Of a DNA stretch of 64,000 nt, positions 24,833 through 34,755 are shown in pieces. The number at the start of each line of letters is the position of its first letter. Positions within the stretch are counted from its first letter, which is position 1. The translations under genes and the position numbers were made by a program. Source of the DNA: Isoetes taiwanensis (lineage: Eukaryota; Streptophyta; Lycopodiopsida; Isoetales; Isoetaceae); assembly GCA_021234155.1 (NCBI GenBank), contig JAJEKV010000769.1, forward strand, positions 29,698-93,697, written 5' to 3'. A model generated the notes under the pieces. That model saw only the letters and a list, made by a program, of their open reading frames with translations. It ran no database searches and was not told the DNA's origin.

Positions 24833-25862
24833 CAAACCACAGGGTTTACATTTCGGAGGCCATATCCTAGTCAGATTCGACCAGGATCTTGCACAATGTG
24901 ATCACGTAGAGGGAGGGTGTTGATGCCAGAAGATGGACCCTTAAAACCTTCCAGAGGCAGTTCGCCCCAAAGGTCCTCTCCTGAAGGCCCTTGGCCACGG
25001 ATGGGCAACTCTCCCACTCCGGAACTATAAACTGACTCTGCCAATGGACTCAAAACATCGAGATTACCCTCGAGAACAAGTTTAGGTAGGAAGGAAGACC
25101 ACCCTTTCTCCAAAGCGCCAAGGTAGCTCATGTCCAACACGTTAAGTAGTCAATTGACCTAAGAGGTGGCTGCGGAATCTTTGCCATGTAGAGGTTCGTG
25201 TTTTCTTTGTTGCCAAAAATGACCGTGTATAACTTGGTTCCTAGGGTAAATTTGCTATTAGGATGACATGGCTAAGTCAAATCTCCATTATGGAGCCTTT
25301 GTCTTTGCTCGAGCGACAAAACACTTGGGTTTCTACGGTCAGCCGTAGGGCGGCCAGCGGTTTGATAAGTTCTTTTCGAGGCCGGATCTTGGATTTTTTG
25401 AGTTTACTTGAAGCAGGTTACTTGAATGGTGGATTCAACAGTCGGATAGGGAAACCGAGCTTCAGGAGAGGGGGGCATTGGCATTTGCCCTCCCGGATCG
25501 TTGGCAGAAAAGGCTACCTCCGCAACCTTTTTGAGGTCCGTCTCACGGGTGCAGGCTCTCCCTCACGGTGAGGAAGCTGTGCAAAGTCCTGGCCTGGTTC
25601 GATTTGGGGAAAGGTGTCAGCGTTTAAGTTCTTCAAGATCCCTCTATTCTATCCCTTGCCAAACTCCTCTACCAAAAAATTCTAAAGATTATCATATTTC
25701 TTGTATAAAGTCCTAGTCATCATGTCCACATCACCACCATCTAGCCATGTCAACCAAAATTTGCCAACATCACCCAATGAAAAGACCAAAGATGGACATC
25801 TTTTCATTTTTGGCCTAGTCAAAACTTGGCCTTGCTTAGTTGGCATGCCATGTCACCGCTTG
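24833..25862. other. No recognised gene; somewhat GC-richer stretch with open frames
   Basis: Frames at 24871-25140 (minus) and 25263-25571 (plus, 102 codons) look moderately protein-like in composition, but I recognise no domain and see no splice context. They could be remnants of a retroelement gag region. Confidence 0.35.
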
Positions 25863-26487
25863 AAGTGCCTAGGTGGCATATTGGTGCCTAGGTGGCATGC
25901 CTGAGCCACCTTGGCATGTTGGAGCCTAGGTGGCATGTTGGAGCCCACATGGCATGTTTCAACCACCTTGGCATGTTTGAGCCTAAGTGGCATATTTGGC
26001 ACGTTAAAGCCTAAGTGGCATGTTGGAGTCTAGGTGGCATATGTTGGAGCCTAGGTGGCATGTTTGAGCCACCTTGGCATGTTTGTGCCTAGGTGGCATG
26101 TTGGAGCCACCTTGGCATGTTGGAGCCTAGGTGGCATGTTGGAGCCACCTTGGCATGCTCGAGCCACCTTGGCATGTTGGAGCCTAGGTGGCATGTTTGA
26201 AGCCACCTTGACAAGTTGGATCCGCATGGCATGTTTGATCCACCTTGGCATGTTTGAGCCACCTTGGCATGCCGAGACCTAGGTGTCATGTTTGAGCCAC
26301 CTTGGCATGTTTGAGTCACCTTGGCATGTTGGAGTCTATGTGGCATGTTTGAGCCACCTTGGCATGTTGAAGCCTAGTTGCCATGTTGGAGCCACCTTGG
26401 CATGTTTGAGCCACGTTGGCATGTTGAAGCCTAGTTGCCATGTTGGAGCCACCTTGGCATGTTTGAGCCACCTTGGCATGTTGGAGC
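25863..26487. repeat. 19-bp minisatellite (GGCATGTT...GAGCC)
   Basis: More than 30 copies of a ~19-bp unit alternate between TTGGCATGTTTGAGCCACC and TAGGTGGCATGTTGGAGCC types, often forming a 38-bp dimer. Because 19 is not a multiple of three, every reading frame cycles through the unit. The array therefore creates long spurious open frames on both strands rich in W-H and M-L words. A further short copy (27349-27372) lies beyond the inserted hAT-like element, showing that the array was interrupted by it. Confidence 0.9.
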
Positions 26488-27348
26488 CAGTGCTCGAATT
26501 TGACGGTCCGCTCTTAATTTTCCAAGGACGGGCAAAATATATTTACACCTTTCACGTGACAGGAAGTTCCTAAATTCAAGCCTTTCAAATGCAATAAAAA
26601 AATTTAAGATGACAGAAACCAATTTTTTTTCCGCAAAAACATAGATAGAATAGATAGATACATAGAGCAAGGCATATTTCCATTATAAGTTCATGAAATA
26701 CATAATGAAGTTCTTACATAGATACTATTAAACCAAAAGTAGTAGTTTAAAGTTTAAAATCAATCACAAAAACTTATTCAAGTGGCATTCTTCTCTTTTG
26801 CTTCGCTTCATACCAGTCTTGCCAATCTATGCTTTCAAATGGTTCATTCCACAAGGACACACACATTATGGCATAAGTGTTTCTAAGTTTATGCTCTTAT
26901 AGCACTCTTAATAGCATTTTGACGAGAGAAACCTCTCTCTCAAGACGGAAAATTTCATGGTATTTGGTTGGTTGGTTGGTACTTGGTAATGCAAATGCAA
27001 TGCATGGAATGGAACAATAAGAAATAAGAGATTTCTAATGTCAATGGTTCTTTGGTATCTATAATGTATACTTATTTTAAGTTCGGTTAAAAAATGGGAT
27101 GTACAGAGATATTATAATCAATAATAATATAAATGTTTAAAATTTATAAAGCTATATAGCAAGAAAAATGACAGCCATTTCTCTGTTCCTGGCCTTTCAA
27201 ATGACGAGTATGTCTTGTAGTTGCCCTTCTCTATGACGGGCAATTGCCCAAGTGCTACCCTTCATTTGCCATACAGATTATTTTTTTACCTGTTTTGACG
27301 GGCAAAAATCCAAAAAACGGGCATGAAAGCCGTCAAATTCGAGCCCTG
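26488..27348. mobile_element. Non-autonomous hAT-type DNA transposon, 861 bp
   Basis: The left terminus is CAGTGCTCGAATTTGACGG. The reverse complement of the right terminus is CAGGGCTCGAATTTGACGG, giving 19-bp terminal inverted repeats with one mismatch, starting CAG-G as in hAT elements. The flanks are a perfect 8-bp direct repeat GTTGGAGC (26480-26487 and 27349-27356), the hAT target-site length. Subterminal GACGGGCAA-like words occur near both ends (about 26526, 27236 and 27297) and may be transposase-binding sites. There is no open frame of transposase size, so mobility would need an enzyme from elsewhere. It sits inside the minisatellite and is therefore younger than the array. Confidence 0.9.
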
Positions 27349-27477
27349 GTTGGAGCCTAGGTAGCATGTTTGAAGTCAAATGCTAGTGAAGTGTGTCAAG
27401 CATATATAACTCTTGTATGTTGCCATTTTGTGGCAGTAATGGCATGTGGACAACTTGGTCATACATGGATTTTTAGA

Positions 27478-27720
27478 AAACCTTAAAAAACCACACCTCA
27501 AAAAAACACTACCTTAAAAAACAACACCTTTAAAAAAAACATCCCTTCAAAAAACCATACTGCTTGAGAAAACAACACATCCTTAAAAAAGAGACTACAC
27601 CTCCTTAAGAAACCACCCATTTTTTTAAAAAAAAACTACATATCCTTAAGAAAAACTACAGCATATCCTTGGAAAACCACACCCCCATATAACTACGTGT
27701 AGGTTTTTTTCAAATCTTCA
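27478..27720. repeat. Low-complexity AAAACCACACC-type repeat
   Basis: A degenerate repeat of about 20-25 bp built on CCTTAAAAAACCACACC (variants CCTTAAGAAACCACCC and CCTTGGAAAACCACACCCCC) runs for roughly 240 bp. It is purine/C-rich on this strand. A poly(A) run follows at about 27848-27862. No coding. Confidence 0.6.
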
Positions 27721-27900
27721 AAAAAATAACTCGTATTTTGTTTTTACTGTTGTTTTCAGCCGTGGACCAAATGTTGGGGTGTGTGTGATGTGATGGATCC
27801 AGCACCCGACCAGCACTTGCGTCGCCCACAATCGATATCGAGTATGTAAAAAAAAAAAAAAACACAACCGTGATTCCGTTATTTTGAAATTATTCCATCA

Positions 27901-27928
27901 CTAGAAAAAGTGCCCAGCGTTGCTGGGC
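27901..27928 (-). mobile_element. Helitron-like 3' terminus (minus strand)
   Basis: On the minus strand the sequence reads GCCCAGCAACGCTGGGC (a perfect 7-bp stem with AAC loop, 27912-27928), then ACTTTTT, then CTAG at 27904-27901, followed by T. A short GC-rich hairpin a few bases before a terminal CTRR, with a host T next, is the diagnostic 3' end of Helitrons. The same hairpin occurs at 45083-45099 and 59659-59675. The element body would extend to the right; its 5' end was not found, and a LINE begins about 200 bp away. Confidence 0.7.
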
Positions 27929-28124
27929 TTTTTGTCTAGCTTAAATTAGAACGTCAATTAAATATGTATAATCTCTAGAGGGGCAGATATGGTTGTTTCT
28001 TATGAACTGAAGTTTGAAATTGTCTTTGTAAACAACTCAAATGCGTGGATGTTTGGCATTGGTCATGGATGTATGAAATGGTTTAGTAAAATTAGATTTT
28101 GGAGACCATTAAAAGAAAAAAGAA

Positions 28125-30057
28125 TGGAGGAGCCGGTTCTTGGTATGGCGCTAGGTTAGGCACTTGGTGAGGCGATCGTGGAAAAGGTAAGGGGACAGGA
28201 TGTGCAAAACAGATGTGGGACCAACAGATGGCCAACTGAGGAACACGAGTATTGGGATTCGGGACCTGGTTGAGAATGTAACAGTTGATGGACAGGAAAC
28301 AGGGGGACAGGGGAAAGTTGGAATAGAGGGCAGTGACAAGGACATGGAGGGTCAGATGATGATGTTTTTCAGGCAGATGTCACGTCAGAATAGGATCCAG
28401 ATGATTGAAATGGTACGTTGTATGACTGAAAAGGGGATAAAAAATCTTGACAATAGTACAAATACCTACTTTACCTGTGGAGATTGGCTGATTCCGAGCA
28501 TGGCTGAAGGGAGCCGGATGACGAGATCACGTTCGATCCCAGCTATTCAAATGCAATCCCATTTGGTGCAGCCGATCTTGGGCGAGATAAATGCAGAAGC
28601 GGAGGGCCCAAACTCGACAAGATCGAGAGGAGAAGCGACCATGAATTCAAAGGTATCCCTTCCCTCCAACATGTTTATGTCCCGATAGACTTAAACGACT
28701 TGAAACCAAGGCGTGATAATAGGGTGTATAAGGCACGAGGGGTGAAGCTTCGGTATGCTAAGGAGTGAAATTTGCAAAATAAGCAGGGAACATTGAGGTA
28801 ATGAGGGATGTATTGGCTTGATTTTCCTTTCTTTGTTGTTGAATGTGGAAATGAACAATCTGTTCAACTCCTCCTTAAACAAGGTACCATTTTTAAAGCC
28901 AATACCCAGTTTTATTTTCAGAAGTGGAAGGCAAAATTTGACCCACAGAACCTCAATGAACTCTACCACCCGGCCTCTTGTTCTGTTCAAGGACTCAGTC
29001 CAATTTATTGGCATGAGGACATTTTTAAGAGGTTATTCTCTTCAATTGGGGAATACATTGGATGGGAGTCGGGTCCCCGAAAAGGGCACCAAAGGTCTGG
29101 ATCCAACTGAACATCTTAAACCCGATCCCATCCTCAGTCCAATACCAAGACTTTTTTGGAGAACAGAAATGCCTAAAGGTAAATTGGCAAGGCCTCCCAA
29201 GTCCTTGTAATATCTGTGGTTTGAGACTTCACGGTGGAGGAGTATGTAAGGGATTTAAGCAAGTCAGGCCTGATTTACCTAAATCCAACCCCAGAAATAA
29301 TCAAGAAGGATATGATCAGAAAAACACTAATGGTATTTCTGAAAACATGGGAGAAACAACACAAAGGAATGATCATTGGACTCCAGGAACCAAGAAAAGA
29401 AGACAACACAAGAATGGCAGTGCCTACAAAAAAGCAAGGAAGGAAAAAGCAAGATCAAAATTAGTGGAGCAGCAACAACAAAAAAACAATGAAAAAGCAA
29501 GCAGGAAACAATGGAAGGAAAAGGAAAAGAATTCAAAATTGGCAAGTCAAGTCAAGGTCCTCAACAATCCAGCAGGCCAAGGATTGGAGAAATCCAAAGA
29601 CTTAATAAGTCCTGCTGATTTGAACCTGATTGGTGATAGAGGTAAGGGGGTAATAGATCTTCAACAGAATGAAATGGTGGTCACACCTGCCCATCAACTC
29701 AGGAAAAACACCCTTACCATTCAGGAATCTGAATTTCCTCCAGTCAATGCATATCCCGAGTCCTCTGATTCGGATCTTTCTACTGGTGGTACAATGTTGC
29801 ATAAAGGAGAAGGCTCTCATGCTCATGAAGAAGTAACACAAAAAAACATTAATTTTTCTACTCCAGGAAAAATTACAGAAAGCCCTGAACTGTGTGATGT
29901 TCTTTTAGACATAATGGAAAGAGAACAAGAAATTGAAAATGGGGAGAGGGTTCCTGCTACCCCAACTGAATTTTCAACCCCAGCAAATCTAGTGGATGGC
30001 AGCAAGTTCAAATTCTACACTAGATCCCCAATGGAAGAGATCGCATACAGATCTTGA
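28125..30057 (+). pseudogene. LINE ORF1 (DUF4283-like, CCHC zinc knuckle), broken
   Basis: ORF1 proteins of plant L1 elements bind the element RNA. Pieces lie in different frames. A possible start with in-frame stops lies at 28125. A 162-codon frame runs 28200-28688, and another carries DFPFFVVECGNEQSVQLLL and HEDIFKRLFSSIGEYIG (28808 to about 29060), which resembles the DUF4283 fold of these proteins. After a frameshift near 29060 comes a 29062-30057 frame with a perfect CX2CX4HX4C knuckle, CNICGLRLHGGGVC, followed by a long K/Q/E-rich tail (KKARKEKARSKLVEQQQQ). At least three frame breaks make it non-functional. Confidence 0.75.
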
Positions 30058-30438
30058 GAAGATTGGAGAAGGGAATGAACAAGATGATGATTCAAACATG
30101 GTGGCTCTACTTTAATCCCTATAAGTCCTATCAAAGGCCGAGGTGAAGTGGATGGGTTTGAGCACTGAGCCTATAACACCTTCTAGCCTAAATTTGGAGA
30201 AATCTAGTGGACTAATAAGTCTAGAAGGCGGGTAGTGTTGACTAAAACATCAAATGGCCTGGGGATCAAACCCAATAAGCCCAAATTGATCACAAAATGG
30301 AGGAATCAAATGCTAAGAAGGATGAACTTGAGATGTTCTATACTCCTATGACCAAGAAAGGCGACAAAAGGTCCATTTCTCATTAATAGCCCGGCCTTTA
30401 ACTTAAGGTCTCGAGGCAAGAATAAAATACCACGCTTA

Positions 30439-33400
30439 ATGAGGATTGTTACTTGGAATATGAGGGGGATAAAGGGCCCCCTCAAAAGAAAAAGGGCACT
30501 CATTGCTCTTAAGGAGATGAAGGCTGACATTATTCTATTGCAGGAACATAGACTTCCAAGTTTTGAATCCCAACACTTGGGGGCTTGGATCATTCCCAAT
30601 GGTGACTCTATATATGCCCCGCGGATGGAACCAAGGGTGGTGTTTGTATGGTTTGGAAAGGATTTAGTTCTTTGTCGAGAAATTTACACATAGTTCAAGG
30701 CAGATGGATGGGTATAGCGATTACGGAGAAAGTCAAAAAGAAAAAGATTGGAATTTTCAATGTCTATGCATCTACTGAACCAAGTGAAAGGGCTGATCCG
30801 TGGGTACAAATAAAACAGTGGATTGATGGTAACCAAGTGGAAAATTACTTGATAGCAGGGGATTTCAACAACACTCCACAATGGGATCAAAAGTTGGGGA
30901 AAAAATTAAATATGTCAAAGAAAGAAAGGGATGCTTGGGATCTGCTAATGACTGAATGTATATATATCCCTCCATCCTCATCTCAAACATATTCCTGGAG
31001 TAATAAAAGAAAGGGGGATGAGAGAATCTATTGTTTACTTGATAGATTTTATCTTTGTAATAAATCTCTGCTCAAATGGGATAATATGGTAGTCACTAGT
31101 GACACAGGGAATTCAATCTCGGACCATCTTCCACAATATTTGGATGACAAAATTGATGCATGCAAGGGTGGTCAGAACATCCCATTTAAATTTAACACAG
31201 AGCTATTGAAGTGTAAAAAGTTCTGTGATGAATTCAAGGCTTTCTATAGTTCCTTGCCTCCTCTACCAAAAACTGAGTCCATGAAAGCTTTCACTATAAG
31301 GCTGAGGTTGTTTATAGGTTGGATCAAAAAATGGGGCAGGGATTGGATTAAGGAGAAGAGGAAAGAAAAGAATGATATTTATCTTAAGATCAGTGAAATC
31401 AGGAAAAAACTTCAGGATAAGAACAACAAGCAGGTACAGCAAGAAGAGGAGGAGCTTGAGAAAAAGGTAAAGGTCATAGAAGAGACAGAGGCTAAATCTC
31501 TTGCTGTGAGAAGTAGATGTTTATACATCAATGGTATGGATAAGGGAAGTTCAGCCTTCTTCTTCAGGGCAGCCAAAAGTAGAATCCTCAACAATGGTAT
31601 TGTGAGAGTGAATGATGATAATGGTAAAATTATTGAAGATCAAAAGGAAATAGACGAGTTTTTCCATGAAGAATATAGGAACATGTTTCAGAGTTATCAT
31701 GTAGATGAGCAGGTTATTGGGAACTTTTTCCAGAATATTCCTAAAGCTAAGGAGGAATTAAAGGATGATGAACTACTAGCAATTCCACAAGAGAAAGAAA
31801 TTTGGGAGACTCTTAAATCCATGGCTGCTGGAAAGAGCCCTGGACCAGATGGATTCCAGCCCGAGTTTTATGTAGAATTTTGGGAAATTATGAAAGATGA
31901 CCTGATAACTTTCTTTCAAGGTGCTTGGAAGGCCACTAGTCTTAACCCAGCAATAAATGCTGGCCACATAACACTTATTCCAAAGGTGGATTGTCCAAAA
32001 GGTATTGGGGATTGGAGACCAATTTCTCTGACAAACACAAGTTACAAGGTCCTGGCAAAGATATTGACAAATAGATTAAAAATGTTTCTGCACTCAACAA
32101 TCAATCCTTGCCAATTCAGCTTTCTTACCTCAGAGGAATATATTGGAAAATTATATTGGAGCTGCTGAAGGATTGCACTGGAACAAGAGATCGGGACAAA
32201 ATTGTATGCTGCTCAAGCTGGATTTCAAAAGAGCATATGATACAATAAGCTGGCAGTTCTTAGAGAAAGCTATGACACATATTGGACTTCCTAGCAGTGT
32301 CTACAAAAAGGTATGGAGTTTCAATGTTAACTCTGCATCAGCATTAATTGTCAATGGCACACCTACCAAGTTATTTAAATGTCAAAGAGGGGTCAGGCAA
32401 GGGTGCCCTTTGGCCCCTTACCTGTTTCTCATTGTAGCTGAGATGGTGACCAGGAAAGCTATGCAACTGCAACTTCAACTCCCAGACAATAAAGGTTTTT
32501 TCACAATGATGCAATATGCAGATGATACTTTTGTTTATCTGGAAAAAGAGGGGAAGAGCCTAGAAATTTTTTTGGCTGCTATGGATGAATTTGGAGATGC
32601 TGCAGGTGTCAGACTGAACAAAAACAAGAGTGCAATAATTTATGACTCTCACGATACAATGCTACAAGGGATCAAAATTTTAAGAGCAAATTCTGCCACA
32701 AGTATACTGGGAATTCCTTTATCAATTAACAGTTCTCTACAAGGCCTGTGGGAACCAATTGTGACCAGAATTAAGAGAAAGTTATCCATGTACACCTCCT
32801 CATTATCATTGGCAGGTAGAATTGAAATTGCTAATGCTGTCATAAGTAGTACACATGTGTACTTCTCGTCTGCAATTGTTGGAGACAAAAACTCTTATAG
32901 TAAAATGGAGGCTGCAATTAGGAAATTCATATGGCAAGGTTCTCATAAAGTGGCATGGGCAGATCTAATAAAACCTAAAAAAGATGGTGGTATGGGTTGT
33001 AAGGACATGTTCATTCAAGCTCAGGCATTAGCAGCTAAAATGGTATGGAAAGCTATTTATGCCACAAGGCCATCCCCTGCTTTACAACTCATGAAATTTT
33101 GGATTCAGGAATCCTTCCCTGTAGGAAGTCATACCCTAAAGCATCAACTTCCAGACTCAGCCTTCTTCCAGCTATCCCCATGCCCGGGGACCTCTAGTAT
33201 TATTAAAAGAATGCTGGAGGCCTGGAATAATGCATCCTTGTGTTATAGACCCCCTAATATTGATGCTACAAGCAAAGATTTGCATTTCTTTTGGCACCCT
33301 GATTTTGCACCAGAAAACATAGGTTGTCTTGCATTGAAACACCCACAAAAATACATGCAGTGGCATAATAGTGGCATTAGAACTTTTGAGGATCTGAGGG

Positions 33401-34446
33401 TGCAGGAAAGATGGATGACTTGGGAGGAATTAGCAGAGAAAACAAAGGGATCAGAGCTAGACAAAGAAATATTCAGGACAGTTATAAGTAGAATAGAGGG
33501 ATATGATGAGTTCAGTAAAAATTCAAGTACATGGCATTTGAAAAACAAAGAATGGTATTCTGTCAGAGAAATCTATAAGGCTCCGGTACCACATAAACTC
33601 TCCAAGGCTGGCCCTTTATGGCAGTGCAATGAAGACAAACTTGCAGAAATATGTGCCCAAGGATGGTCAGGCTATTCTGCTAATAAAATCAAAGCTTTTA
33701 GGTGGCTGGCTGTTCACTAGAGTTTGCAAACAAATCAGAAAAGAGCAAAATTTGATAGGTCTGTGTCTAATTTGTGTCCTCAGTGTGGCCAGGTGGAAAC
33801 TTCAAACCATGTACATGTCCATGGTTGACTGAGTTTTGGAGTTGGTCTGCCCAGATTAACAAAGGAGCCCCTACAGATCAAAATCTGCTAAGTTTTTGGG
33901 ATACTAAGGATGATTGGAAAGTACCACAAGAACTTTGAGCTCTTTGGATGGTGCAGTTACCACGAGAAATAGGGTTGTTATTAATGATCAGCCCCTTCCA
34001 TCTTTTGGCTTAAAGAGCTTTTGTTGATATCATCCAAATCACAATACCATAGCTCATAGGAGGGAAATTCTATGGATTATATGATTTCTTTCTAACTAAT
34101 CTAACCATTTCAGATGATGTCTTGCGGATGCCTGAGAGGAGACTCTATAGAGTTGGGAGTATGGATCGAGCAATGGGAGTTCTTCTGGTCGGATGAGGAG
34201 GAATCACAACTGTCTCGGACTCAACTCGAAGAGAGGTTGGTCCAACTGAAGCAAGAGGTTATACATGCTAAAGCTATTAAGAAAGTGTTGAAACGGGCTG
34301 AGGTATGGAGGTACAACAGTCATAAGGACCATGCAACTTTTTTTGGCATCATGAATCCTTTTATGGATCATGAGTTTTGGCCATATAGTATCATGAACTT
34401 ATTAGGTATGTCTTTTATGATATACCCTCTGATGTATCTTTCTTAG
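30439..34446 (+). pseudogene. LINE ORF2 (endonuclease-reverse transcriptase), frameshifted
   Basis: ORF2 nicks the target and copies the element RNA. The APE-type endonuclease starts MRIVTWNMRGIKGPLKR (30439), with the catalytic-loop motif LLQEHRL, and AGDFNNTPQW and ISDHLP further on. A frameshift near 30620 moves it to the next frame. The RT region has GKSPGPDGFQPEFY, LIPKVDCPKGIGDWRPISL, then after a second frameshift near 32120 the palm motif KLDFKRAYDTISW, RQGCPLAPYLF and an intact YADD at 32515-32526. A stop at 33718-33720 ends the long frame. The zinc-binding motif CPQCGQVETSNHVH continues in another frame near 33772. A last frame (34114-34446) is rich in E/K (LEERLVQLKQEV) just before the poly(A). 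Catalytic residues survive, but the frame does not. Confidence 0.88.
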
Positions 34447-34688
34447 ATGCAATATAAAAACAACCTTGCTCTCAAAAAAAAAAAAAAAAAAAACCTGTAA
34501 GTCTGGTACAGACCAGACCATTAATCTTAATCAAGACATTTGTTTAAATCAAGATTCAATTTGCAGTTCTCAATACATACAGGTGTATATGCATTAAGAT
34601 ATAGACCTGGTCACATTTTTTAGCATTAAACCATCTCTTTTTTTCCGTCATTCATATATTCAATACTTTGTGAAGAACAAAACATATA

Positions 34689-34755
34689 CCCATCGTCCAC
34701 CGTCTTGGCGCCCATCGTCCACCGTCTTGGCGCCCATCGTCCACCGTTTCGGTGC
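34689..34755. repeat. 22-bp tandem repeat, three copies
   Basis: CCCATCGTCCACCGTCTTGG(CG) starts at 34689, 34711 and 34733. The first two copies are identical; the third has TTTCGGTG in place of TCTTGGCG. It is followed by a short CCATAGCCAAG duplication. Confidence 0.85.

Larger units (their letters stand above)
28125..34493 (+). mobile_element. Nearly full-length L1-type LINE with poly(A) tail
   Basis: A single + strand element with ORF1 (28125-30057), ORF2 (30439-34446) and a 20-A tail at 34474-34493. The domain order (DUF4283-like region and CCHC knuckle in ORF1; endonuclease, reverse transcriptase and zinc-binding C-terminus in ORF2) is that of plant L1 elements. Both ORFs are broken by a small number of frameshifts and stops rather than by large deletions, so the insertion is fairly recent but not active as it stands. 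The 5' boundary is approximate. I did not find a matching target duplication for the CCTGTAAGTCTGG that follows the tail. Confidence 0.85.

Noticed and set aside
25863-26487. CRISPR-like array
   Set aside because: Units are contiguous ~19-bp repeats without unique spacers, in a eukaryotic setting.
26055-26573. Repeated W/H/M-rich proteins on both strands
   Set aside because: Produced by the 19-bp minisatellite. Both strands are open for the same reason, and no start or splice context is present.
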